This document shows, in pieces, positions 54,588-64,000 of a stretch of 64,000 nucleotides of DNA. The DNA lies in NCBI GenBank assembly GCA_020746995.1, contig JAGPXD010000002.1:5332001-5396000 (forward strand), in the 5' to 3' direction. The notes beneath the pieces were generated by a model, which was not told where the DNA came from, searched no databases, and saw only the letters and a list, made by a program, of their open reading frames with translations. Both the position numbers and the translations under genes were made by a program. This stretch comes from Plectosphaerella cucumerina. Taxonomy: Eukaryota > Ascomycota > Sordariomycetes > Glomerellales > Plectosphaerellaceae. How positions within the stretch are numbered: position 1 is the stretch's first letter; every line of letters begins with the position of its first letter.

Positions 54588-54980
54588 GGCAAAAGGTGAG
54601 GGCGAGACTAATGTTACCAACTCTTCTAACATTGACGTATTGTGGGTTGTTGTTTCTGGAAGTAGGTATGCATACAAAGTGGCATACCAAACTTTCAAGA
54701 ATCTCTCCTGCCGCCGATCGAGGCATTGCGTCGTGACCCGACTGCCAAGGACGTATGCTCGGCGCTGATGTCGGGCCCCGAAACCCCCTATCACAGAACC
54801 CGCGCGGCGACCTGTACCGTAAACTCCGGTAATCCCGTCCCACGCCGTCACGGCACGGAAACAGCAGGGGACGGCCCGGACGTATAGTGGAAGTCGGCGA
54901 CGCGTCCACCACCATCTACCCCCTGAGATATCCGGCGACTGACAGGCTATTCCATTACAGCAACATCATCACGAGTCACG
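54588..54980. other. Intergenic, promoter of ABC transporter gene
   Basis: No gene is visible in 393 nt. Several CCG/CGG triplets lie at 54800-54890, but I see no convincing palindrome. Confidence 0.5.
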
Positions 54981-57900
54981 ATGGCATTGGACACTTCTGC
55001 CATTTGCCCCAATGATTCGTCAATCGGCCCCTTTGTCGGCGCCTGTCGCGGCGGCTTCGACTTTACCCTCCGCTTCGAGCGAATCTTCCTGGCCTTCCTG
55101 CCAGCGGCGTTGTTCATCATTCTTGCCCTGCCACGGGCGGCGTGGCTGCTCCGTCGGCCGCGCATATTACACGGCCACGCTCTTCAGTTCTGCAAGCTGG
55201 TATTCTGCTTCGCTCTTTAAATCCCACAACCATCGACTGACCTGCGCAGATCCTAATTACAGCTTTGATTTCCCTCCAATCCGCCCTGCTCGGTGTGCGA
55301 ACCGTCGACGATGCCTCCTCCGATGGCTGGGCAATTGCCGCGATCGCGACGCAGCTGACAGCAGCCGTCTTCCTTCTCCCGCTTTCATTCTTGGAGCATG
55401 CAAGAACCGCCCGCCCATCGATGTTCTTCACCATCTTCATCCTGGTCCAGGTTGCTCTCGACGCGGTCATGGTCCGGACGGCGTGGCTGATCACCGGGGA
55501 GAGCTCTTCTCACACCACTGCACGCCTTGCGACAGCATCTCTCATCACCAGAGCCCTTATTCTACTCGCAGAGACGCGAAGAAAGACCCGCTGGCTGCGG
55601 TGGAATGTCGAGGAGCACAGCCCCGAGGAGACAAGCGGCATCATCAGCCTGAGCGTCTTCCTCTGGCTGAATCGCCTCTTTCTCCGGGGTTACCGGAGCG
55701 TGCTGGCCGTTGAGAACCTGTACCCGCTCGACCTGGCGATGGACTCGAAGATACTCCAGCAGAAACTCGATGCAGAGTTCATCAGATATCCTCGACGGTC
55801 AAGGTTCGGTCTCTCCAGAGCCCTGGCGAGAGCATTCCCCATCCAGTTGCTCCTCCCAGCCGTCCCGAGACTTGCGCTCATAGGGCTCACATTTGCTCAA
55901 CCCTTTTTCATCCAGTCTCTACTCCGCTACCTTCAGCAACCGCAAGCTTCCGAAAACCTCGGCTACGGCCTCATTGGTGCCTCGGGTCTCATCTTCGGGG
56001 GCATGGCCCTCGCGAGGGGGCTGTACGCCTACTTCCACGACCGTTTTCTGTGTATGGTCCGCGGGAGTCTGTCGGCGGCTATCTACGCCCGGACGAGCAG
56101 GTCACAACTCTCATCCTCAGGCGACTCGGCCGCCGTCACCCTCGTCAGCACTGACACGGAGCGCGTCGTCAGGGGTTTCGACGGACTGCATGAGTTCTGG
56201 GCCAACGCGGTCGAGATTGCCATCGGGTCGTGGCTTTTACACCGCCAGATCGGGGCGTCGTTTGCTGCGCCGTTTGTGCTCATGCTCGCCAGCATGGTGA
56301 TGGTCGGATGTATCGGGAAGCTCATCGGGCGACGGCAGGTGGCTTGGATGGAACTTGTGCAGAGGCGCGTCGGAGCGACGGCCGACACTATCGCGGGAAT
56401 TACGAGCATCAAGCTGGGAGGCATGGCTGGGCCTGTGAGCAAGATGATCGAGAGCATGCGCGCGGCGGAGCTGGGTGCCGGTAACGTCTTCCGGTGGCTG
56501 TTCATCATCACTGTCATGGCGTCTATTGCGCCGCCTGCGCTGTCGCCGCTGTTTGTGCTGGTGTTTGCGTCCGGGGAGATGGAGACTACAACCATGTTCA
56601 CGGCGCTGTCGTTCGTCATCTTGCTGACGACGCCCCTGGTTCAGGGGATCCGGTCTGTGCCAAAGGTCATCGGGGCGTTCACCTGTCTCGGAAGGATCCA
56701 AGCATTCTTGGAAGAGGAGGAGCATGCTGATTTCAGGCGGCATGGCGGCGAGGTCTGCGAGAAGCATCTTGAGAAGGCGGACGCTCGCGACACGGGACCA
56801 TCTTGCCCTAGGATCGTGGTCGAGAATGCCAACTTCGGATGGACTGAAGAAAAGACGGTCCTCAACAATCTCAACATTACCTTCCCGGCGTCCAAGTTGA
56901 CCGTCGTCGTGGGCCCGACGGCCTCGGGGAAATCGACTCTTTGCAAGGCCCTTCTAGGCGAAACACCATTTGCGTCTGGGGTCGTGCATATCGATGCGGC
57001 AGTGGGAGCCATTGGCTTCTGCGACTCGGCCCCTTTTCTCTACAACACGACAGTCAGGGAGAACATCACCTGCCGCTCGGGATTTAACCGCGAACGATAT
57101 GAGGACGTCATCGAGGCGTGTATGCTGCGCCAGGACCTGTTGGCGCTGACCCACGGCGATGAGACGAGCGTGGGAAGCAACGGGTCAGGGCTCAGCGGCG
57201 GTCAGCGGCAGCGCGTTACTCTTGCACGGGCGCTATATGCTGGATCTGGTCTGGTCATCCTCGACGACGTGGTGAAGGGACTGGACAACAATACAGCGGG
57301 CGAAATGCTGCTGCGGCTATTCGGCCAGGAGGGCCTGCTCCGCCGGCGAGCTGCGACGGTCGTTCTTTGCACGCACTCTGCCATGCCTCTTGGCTTTGCG
57401 GATCATGTCGTCGCTCTTGGACCAGACGGCACTGTTGTTGAACAAGGCTCTCTCTCGGACCTTGTAGACAAGCAGGGCTACGTTGCGTCCCTCGTCGGCG
57501 ACAAAACATCTTACAGAAACGACCCAGAGCTTGAAATCTTAGGGGACAATTCTGTCGAGCCGATATTCAAGCCAGCAGCAGCAGGAAGAGGCTTTCACGC
57601 TGTGACAGACCCGGGCCTCGACAACATGTCCCGCCTGCATGGCGATCGAGGTGTGTACCGTCACTATCTCAGTAGCATCAGCGTCACCTCTCTTACCGCG
57701 GCTACATTATCTGCCCTCTTCTGTGCCCTGGCCGGCAGCTTTGGCACACTTTGGCTCAAGTACTGGGCCGAGGACACGCTGGGGCGATCCAAGGGCTTCT
57801 ACGCGGGCATCTTCGGTCTCGCCCAGAGCACTCAGCTGCTCATGTCGCTCGCGGCCTGCGTAGCCGTTGCCATCTCGGCCACCACACGATCGGGGGCCGC

Positions 57901-59520
57901 TCTGCACGCTCAGGCGCTGTCGGCCGCTGTCCGCGCACCACTGGGCCTCCTCGCCGATGTTGGCGCCATCACGACGCTATTCGCTCAGGATATGACACTT
58001 GTCGACGGCGAACTACCGCTGGCACTTCTGAATGTACTCATTGGAATCTTTGAGGCGCTTGTGAGGACGGCCGTTGTTGCCGTTGCGTCACCGTGGCTGG
58101 CGCTCGGGTACCCCTTGATCGCGGGTGTGTTATGGGCGGTGCAGCGGTTTTACCTCCGCACGTCACGACAGCTGAGACTTTTGGACCTTGAGACCAAGGG
58201 ACCTATGATGTAAGGCTCTCTCATTGATTGAAATGAACTTGTAGCTGACGATGTAGCACTCACTTCCTCGACACAATCCGGGGCCTGGCCACGATCCGCG
58301 CGTTCGGATGGACGGAAGGAGATGTACAGCGCGGCCATGCCCTGCTGACGGACTCTCAACGACCGGCGTATCTACTATCGATGATCCAGAACTGGCTCGG
58401 GCTGACGTTGGACCTCGTTGTCGCCGTTGTTGCCGTGGTGCTCGTGTCGTTGGCGACGCAGACGCGAAGCAACGCCGGGTTCACGGGCGCGTCGCTCGTT
58501 ATGTTGATGACGCTGAGTCAGGTGGTCACACGGCTGATGAGGTTTTACACGGAGCTGGAGACTTCCATTGGTGCCGTGGCGCGGATCCAGGCGTTTTCGG
58601 AACGAGTGCCGCTCGACATGGCGGGGGAGGATGTTGTGCCCCCTGAGAGTTGGCCGGCGGAGGGGACGATACGTATTACAGATGTATCGGCGGCATATCG
58701 GTAAGTATTCTGCTGCGAGAAAGGGGCCAAGCTAACGGGAAGCAGTTCCGAGGATGAGAGGGGTGATGTCCTGGCGTTGAAGGATCTGACGCTGGATGTT
58801 CAGGGAGGGAAGAAGGTTGCCGTATGTGGGCGAAGCGGGAGGTGAGTACAAGGTGCCACGAGAACTCGTCTATGATGTCTTGTTGACTTGGAAAGTGGAA
58901 AATCATCCATAATCCTTCTGCTCATGCGCCTGCTTGACCCCCTGGATGGATGTCGCGGTCGCATTGAGATTGATGGACTCGCTCTCCACAGAATCGACAG
59001 AACCGTGCTTCGACAAAGGATACTGGCCGTCCCCCAGGACACTGTTTTCTTACCATCCGGCACCTCCATCAAGGAGAACCTGGATCTTTCCAACACGTCG
59101 ACGAACGCCGAGTGCCAGCAAGTCCTCGGGCTTGTTGGGCTCCATCAGCTGACGGACATCGGCGGAGTGTTGAAACCTGACCACCTGAGCGCGGGACAGA
59201 AACAGCTGTTCAGTCTAGCCAGAGTTGTTCTGCGCCGCCGGGCGAGGTGTGTCGATGGCGGGATCCTGCTACTCGACGAGCTGAGCGCCGGTGTTGATGG
59301 GGAGATTGAGAGGGTGATGCAGGAGGTGGTGGCCAAGGAGTTTAGAGAGTACACGGTTCTTGCTGTATCTCACCGACTGGGACTTGTGACAGGCTTCTAT
59401 GATGAGGTGGTTGTCATGGACGAGGGGCGTGCGGTTGAGAGGGGGGATCCGAGGGCGTTGATGCTTGAGCGGGAGAGTCACTTTGCCCAGCTGCTGAGGC
59501 TGGAGGGGGAGAGGCTTTAG
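54981..59520 (+). CDS. ABCC-family ABC transporter (MRP-like exporter with TMD0)
   Basis: Five exons (54981-55199, 55250-58209, 58257-58700, 58746-58841, 58896-59520) give 1447 residues. The order is TMD0-TMD1-NBD1-TMD2-NBD2. TMD0 begins MALDTSAICPNDSSIGPFVG, typical of fungal ABCC proteins near secondary-metabolite genes. NBD1 has Walker A GPTASGKST (628-636), signature LSGGQ (721-725) and Walker B LVILDDV, with Asp at the catalytic Glu place as in other ABCC proteins. NBD2 has Walker A GRSGSGKSS (about 1235-1243), signature LSAGQ (1337-1341) and Walker B ILLLDE with Glu1368, so it is the competent ATPase site. It would export organic anions, conjugates or a fungal metabolite across the plasma or vacuolar membrane. 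All introns are 45-54 nt with good ends. No truncation is seen, unlike its upstream neighbours. Confidence 0.9.
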
Positions 59521-60111
59521 GGAAGGGCTGCAATGAGGGAGGGAAAGGTATGCAGGAGAGGATAAGAAGAGGGATTACGCGCTATGTAGAGCTGTATAGA
59601 AGGGGATGGGACTAATTGATGTACTTGCATAGAAAAAACACCAAGCTTCATGTTGCCATGATGTATTTTGGCGAGAGGCTCCATGTCCAGACACGCCTTT
59701 ACGTCATGCGCCGATATGGAATAATACGACAGAAAAGGAGTTTCACAAAGAGACTTCAAAGGACCGCTGTGACTGAGTTGACTGCCCTCTGATGCCTCTT
59801 ATACCTCGTCGATGCGTCTCCAGCAATTTGTAGACGGATGACTTCGTTGGCCTCCACTGCACCGGCCAAACCCCCTATTTTTGGTGGACACTCCTCCTCA
59901 GCCACTGCCATCTGACGCCACTTGCCCACAGTAAGTTCCCGCCGCGCCGCCACTGCCAGCCCGCACCGACCTCCGTCAATCAACGGGCTCCCGTGCAGCG
60001 AATCTCAACGTCGACTCTCCCACCAAACCAAACCCGCTCTATTCATCCCACTCGCAAACCACAACCCTCCTCTCCTCGCCTCTGCCTCAACCTCCCCCGC
60101 CCACACCAGCA
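59521..60111. other. Intergenic, promoter of PPP4R2 gene
   Basis: No gene is visible in 591 nt. The last 120 nt are C-rich, pyrimidine-biased and probably the leader of the downstream gene. Confidence 0.5.
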
Positions 60112-62121
60112 ATGGAGGTCGAACAGGACGAGGAGCAATTGCTTCGCGCTCTCGCTGCAGGCCTGCCCATAGACTTGTAAGTTCGACCCAGCCAAGTCCA
60201 GCTCGTTTGCGCATTGCATTTCAATTCCGCCCTTCGTCCCGCCCAGGCGCGCCCGTCTAACTCGCCAGTGCCCAATGGCCGTCGCTGCTCTCCGGCATCA
60301 TCGCGAGACTGGACAAGGTACCGCCCGACTTCCTCGGCTCCCCTACTCCCCCCTCTTCACGCGAAGACAGCGCGCTGACTTGCCGTTCACCAGATCGCAC
60401 ACAATGACTTCCCCATCCCGAACCTACCACCTCTCCCGCGACCAGTTGACCACCCAGGCACCACCGCGCCCCCCGCTTCGTCCTCCGTAGTCGCCGTCGA
60501 CAGCCAGTCATCGTCCCAGGAGGCCGACAAGGAGAACGCCCGACCTGCGACCGAGACGGAACCACAGGCGACGACAACCTCACCGACCGCGACGGGGGAT
60601 GCGACAGACGCGACTGCAACGGCGCCCGCTACGGCGCCCGCTACGGCGCCCCCTTCACCACAGGCCCTCGCGCCCGGCGCCCTGCCGCCCCAGATCCAGG
60701 ATATGCTGACTGAAATCACCACCGTCCTTCGCGACGGCTTCCCCCGTCACCCGCCTCACACGATACAGCGTCTGGCCGAGCTCGTCCTCGCCCCGCGCGC
60801 GCACTACCGCCATCTCGCGCCCTACCTGCACGCCGTCGACCGCATCGTCCACATCACCTCCATCAGCAGCATCTACCCGCTACCGCCCGCCATCCCCGAC
60901 ATGTCCACCATGACGCTGCTCTCCAACGGCGTCTCGGACCATGCCCGCGCCCACGCCAACGCCAACGCCAACCCGCCCGAGAAGGACCCCGCCGCCGCCG
61001 TCTCCTGGAGCAACCCAACCTCCACCGTCGGCTCCGACGAGGCCCTCGGCGGCGCCCTACTAACCCCCATCCCCTGGCTGACGAGACGGCCCAGTCCGCA
61101 CGCTGGCTCTGCCACCTCCAGCCCCGGCTCAAAATCGCCGCAACAACAGCAGCAGCCCGGCTCTGCCTCGCCTGCCTCTGCCGCGGCGGCCGCCGCCGCA
61201 GCCGCCGCCCAGCACGAGATCCGCACAGAGTCGACGGAGACGATCGACGGTCCCAACGGCATGGGCTCCATCGAGACCGTCACCGTCAACCTCAACGGGC
61301 CCTCCATCATGACGGCCGGCTCCGCCGCCGCCATCGCCGCCCAGCAGCAGGCCCAGCGCGAGGCCCAGGCCGCCGCCGCCGCCATCGCCGCCGGCAACAC
61401 GGGATCCCGGCCCATCACCCAAGGTGAGTTACTGCGCCAGGAACAGCAGCGCGGCGTCGTTCCCATCAGCCAACTCGCCCGACACGCAGAAGAAATAGCC
61501 TCGCAACATGTACACAACGCCGCTGCCCAGGTCGCTGCCGCCCAGGCCGCAGCCGTCGCGGCGGCAGTCGGCCGTGGAGCGCCCCGCGCCGCCGCCGTTG
61601 AGGGGGCGGCCGGGGAAGGGGACGCAGATGCAGAGGGAGAAGGAAGAGCCGGTGACCGCGAGGCAGGCTCCGCGGATGGCGATGCCGCCGCTAGTAGCGA
61701 GACATCGCCGGCCAACGAGGAAGAGGAAGATGAGGTCCCGCACGCCCGCGGGCCAGAGGAGATTGGCGTCGGTGACCTCGGCCCCCAGTCCAAGAGCACC
61801 ATGACCTTCATCGGCACCGCCCACTCGGAGATGCAGGGCATCGACGTCGAAGCCGCCGTGGGTCGCAAGTCGGACAAGACCGAGGAAGAGGATGCCAAGT
61901 TTGAGGAGGAGACCAAGGAGGACAAGGAAACTGTCGACGCAGCGGTACCTGACCACGAGACGGCCAGCGACGCCGGCAGCGAGACGTCCACCAAGCGCGA
62001 GGCCGACGCCGAGCTGCCCGAGGGACCAGCCGCCAAGAGAACTCGCGCGTCAGCGTCGCCCGAGGCGCAGGATACCGTCATGGGGGAGGAGAAGCCTGCT
62101 GGCGCGACAGAGGAGGCGTAG
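60112..62121 (+). CDS. PSY4: Protein phosphatase 4 regulatory subunit 2 (PPP4R2/Psy4)
   Basis: Three exons (60112-60176, 60269-60317, 60394-62121) give 613 residues. The N-terminal helix EQLLRALAAGLPIDFAQWPS and the block PPQIQDMLTEITTVLRDGFP, followed by HPPHTIQRLAELVLAP and YLHAVDRIVHITS, are the PPP4R2 signature (about residues 5-200). The rest is disordered: poly-Gln, poly-Ala and Ala/Glu-rich stretches, and a basic TKREADAELP...AAKRTRAS segment that may be a nuclear localisation signal. It anchors and directs the PP4 catalytic subunit, which dephosphorylates gamma-H2A and checkpoint proteins after DNA damage (family knowledge). It is convergent with RAD50, another DNA-damage gene, though linkage may be chance. 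The first two exons are only 65 and 49 nt and easily missed. Confidence 0.83.
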
Positions 62122-62423
62122 TACCGCCCTTTCAGCCTGCGCATTTGGTGAAAGTCAGATCAGATACCCAACGGGGGGAGGGAAGAAGGGGGGGTGGGAA
62201 AGGAAAGGTCCAGCTCGGACGAGGCGCCCGGCGTTTTTTTGTCATCATTCATCTCAACAGCGTCACAGTTGCAACAAGACATGCATCACCACCAACGTTC
62301 AGAATGCGCATTTGTGAAGTATCATTCCCAAGCATTATCCGCGCCAAGACGCCTCGCTGCCCCCATCTATCATACACCTCTCCGTGATGTACATGTCTGC
62401 ATCTTTGTCTACATTTCTCTCGT
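62122..62423. other. Intergenic between convergent PPP4R2 and RAD50 ends
   Basis: These 302 nt hold 3' untranslated sequence only. There is a G-rich patch at 62171-62200 and no gene. Confidence 0.5.
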
Positions 62424-64000
62424 CTACAGTACCGTGGCGATGCTCTCCTTGGCAATGACACTGCACTGCCTATCGTCGCGACGCACGCGCGTGAACGTGT
62501 CGCAAAACTCGGAGCAGCGCATATGGCGCAGGAACTCCTCGTCGTGCGTGATGACGATGAGCTGGAAGTTGCTCTGAGCCTGGCGCTGCTTGATGAGGCG
62601 GTGCAGGCTCTCGGCCAGGGAGCGGATGTTGTCCCTGTCGAGGTTGGTCGTGGGCTCATCGAGAGCGATCATGCCGCAGTTCGCGCCGAAGGACTCTGCC
62701 AGGGCGAGGCGGATGATGATGCTGGCCAAGACCTTCTGGCCTGCCGAGCACCGTCCGCGCATGTCCATCTCCGTGTCCTGCTTGACCATGCAGAGGCGGT
62801 AGTTGTACGTGCCCTTGCCGCCCTCGCTCTCAGACCGGATGAGGATAGTGTCAATGTCGGTGCCCTGGTACGTCGTCTGCCAGAGCTCGCTCGCGATGCG
62901 GTTGACTTCGGCCATCTTGATCGTATGGTACTGCATGATGGCCTTGTCGAGCGCCGTGCCGTAACGTCCCAGGTCCTCAATGGCTGCCTTGGTCGTCTCG
63001 ACGCTGATGTGCGCCTTGCGGTACTTTTCGTCGCTGTCGGCGTACTCCTGCTTCCACGTCTCGATAAGGCGATTGAGCTCCTCATCCTTGGTGCGCATCT
63101 CGCCCATGATGGTTCCGCGGTCCGCCCACGTGCGATTGCGCTGGTTCTCCAGCCGCACCGCCTCCTCCTTGATGCGCTCGTAGTCCTCGCTGGCGTTGCG
63201 ACTCTCGAGCTCCGCCACCTCGCGCCGCAGCACCTGCACCTCGCGCAGCGCTTCGCGGTACTTGAGGTTGTTGCTGATGTTCTGTTTCTTGCGGTCACCA
63301 TTGTCCATGTCTTGCTGCAGTTGGCTCATGCGCGCCGTCAGGTCGCCCATGTCACCGTCGGTCGCGGCGATGGACGTCTCCAGTCCGGCCACCGCCCGCT
63401 GGTTCGACGCCAGGTTGTCCGGTCCGCCCTGCTCGATGTAGTCCCGGATGTCGACGTCGACCATCCTGATCTCCGTCATCGAGTTGGCCACCTTGTCGCG
63501 CTCGTCGACAATGGCCTGCTCACGGCCGCGACCGCGGCGGAGAGTGTCCTCGCGGGCCGCACGTGCCTCGGCAATCTCGGGCTCGACGACCTCCAGGTCG
63601 CGATCTGCAGCCTGGACGGCCTCGCGCTGATGTGCCTGCTCCTCCTTGAGCGTGCGGATCTGGCCCTCAAAGTCCTTCTTCCGCTCCAACTGGCTATGCA
63701 CCCGGCTGAGCTTGTTGCGCAGTTCACTCTTCTCGAGCTCAAGGGTATTGAGCTGGTCCCGAAGGCGCTGGCGGTCCGTTGTCAGCTTGGCGATCTTGGA
63801 CTTTGAGGCGCGCATGGCCTCGTTACACGTGGCCTGGAGCTCATGGATCTCCTCGGCCGCTCGCGTCGTCATGCCGGACGACTGCTGTGACTGGATGCGA
63901 TCAACCTGGCTCTCCGACTCCCTAATGTCCCGGACGCCCTGGGTGATGCTCAGCACCGTCTTGTTCAGGGACTCAATGTCCTTCTGCCGGTCCTCCTGCG
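62424..64000 (-). CDS. RAD50: DNA repair protein Rad50, C-terminal part (5' end outside window)
   Basis: The frame is open from the window edge to a stop at 62424, about 525 residues, with no intron. Most of it is the long descending coiled coil (for example KSELRNKLSRVHSQLERKKD). The C-terminal ATPase lobe has the ABC signature in RGRCSAGQKVLASIIIRLAL, Walker B CGMIALDEPTTNLD, and the H-loop VITHDEEFL. Rad50 is the SMC-like ATPase of the Mre11-Rad50-Nbs1/Xrs2 complex, which tethers and processes double-strand breaks in the nucleus. The zinc hook (CxxC) lies in the middle of the protein and so beyond the window. The end ESIATVL is the natural terminus. The call is firm. Confidence 0.95.
   Translation of the reverse strand, partial: QEDRQKDIESLNKTVLSITQGVRDIRESESQVDRIQSQQSSGMTTRAAEEIHELQATCNEAMRASKSKIAKLTTDRQRLRDQLNTLELEKSELRNKLSRVHSQLERKKDFEGQIRTLKEEQAHQREAVQAADRDLEVVEPEIAEARAAREDTLRRGRGREQAIVDERDKVANSMTEIRMVDVDIRDYIEQGGPDNLASNQRAVAGLETSIAATDGDMGDLTARMSQLQQDMDNGDRKKQNISNNLKYREALREVQVLRREVAELESRNASEDYERIKEEAVRLENQRNRTWADRGTIMGEMRTKDEELNRLIETWKQEYADSDEKYRKAHISVETTKAAIEDLGRYGTALDKAIMQYHTIKMAEVNRIASELWQTTYQGTDIDTILIRSESEGGKGTYNYRLCMVKQDTEMDMRGRCSAGQKVLASIIIRLALAESFGANCGMIALDEPTTNLDRDNIRSLAESLHRLIKQRQAQSNFQLIVITHDEEFLRHMRCSEFCDTFTRVRRDDRQCSVIAKESIATVL

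Noticed and set aside
60873..62144. 423-codon minus-strand frame opposite the PPP4R2 gene
   Set aside because: The Ser/Ala-rich translation arises from reverse reading of Ala/Glu codons; no family features.
62523..63806. 427-codon plus-strand frame opposite RAD50
   Set aside because: It is the antisense of the coiled-coil and ATPase region; the Rad50 signature and Walker B lie on the minus strand.

Overview
The window is nuclear DNA of a filamentous ascomycete (Pezizomycotina, most likely Sordariomycetes; the class is an inference). The genes have short introns of about 45-110 nt with GTRNGT-like donors, CTRAC-like branch sites and YAG acceptors. There are Zn2Cys6 regulators, a hybrid histidine kinase, an ABCC transporter with TMD0, a fungal GH79 enzyme, a UPF0658 Golgi protein and a fungal PH-domain protein. 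Genes are GC-rich with C/G-ending codons. Two AT-richer islands look like decayed repeats.

Left part (1-5.4 kb): a small catabolic-looking set made of an MFS transporter cut by the window edge, a divergent FAD-dependent amine oxidase (DAO family) and a Zn2Cys6 regulator. The promoter shared by transporter and oxidase carries two near-identical CGG-N6-CCG palindromes, a plausible operator pair for the neighbouring regulator. The visible part of the transporter jumps from the end of TM1 to what looks like TM7, so it may be internally deleted.

Housekeeping part (6.9-32 kb): a UPF0658 Golgi membrane protein; TIM10 divergent from mitochondrial lysyl-tRNA synthetase; an F-box/leucine-rich-like protein; an 8-kb gene-free stretch with a 19/30-bp tandem repeat; a PH-domain protein of the fungal PH_6/Meu6 type with three regularly spaced basic motifs; a tRNA-Gly(UCC); mitochondrial ribosome recycling factor; and an RGG-rich, probably mitochondrial protein. 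A 1548-residue PAS/GAF hybrid histidine kinase (32-37 kb) with a 4-kb gene-free upstream region follows.

Right part (41-59.5 kb): an accessory-looking run of a second Zn2Cys6 regulator divergent from a short-chain dehydrogenase, a four-helix membrane protein, succinate-semialdehyde dehydrogenase, a second SDR, an HSL-type esterase, a GH79 glycosidase and an ABCC exporter. There is no PKS or NRPS backbone gene. Two of these genes show apparent damage: a likely one-base frameshift at the C-terminus of the second SDR, and a lost splice acceptor in the GH79 gene, which lies beside an AT-rich relic and a 17-bp tandem repeat.

The right edge returns to housekeeping genes: a PP4 regulatory subunit 2 (PPP4R2/Psy4) and the C-terminal part of Rad50, running off the window. 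I see no clearly unprecedented system. The strongest leads are the palindrome pair, the lesions in accessory genes, and the 83-residue periodic motif in the PH protein. Exon joins were worked out by hand from splice signals and family alignment remembered in general terms; no search was run.
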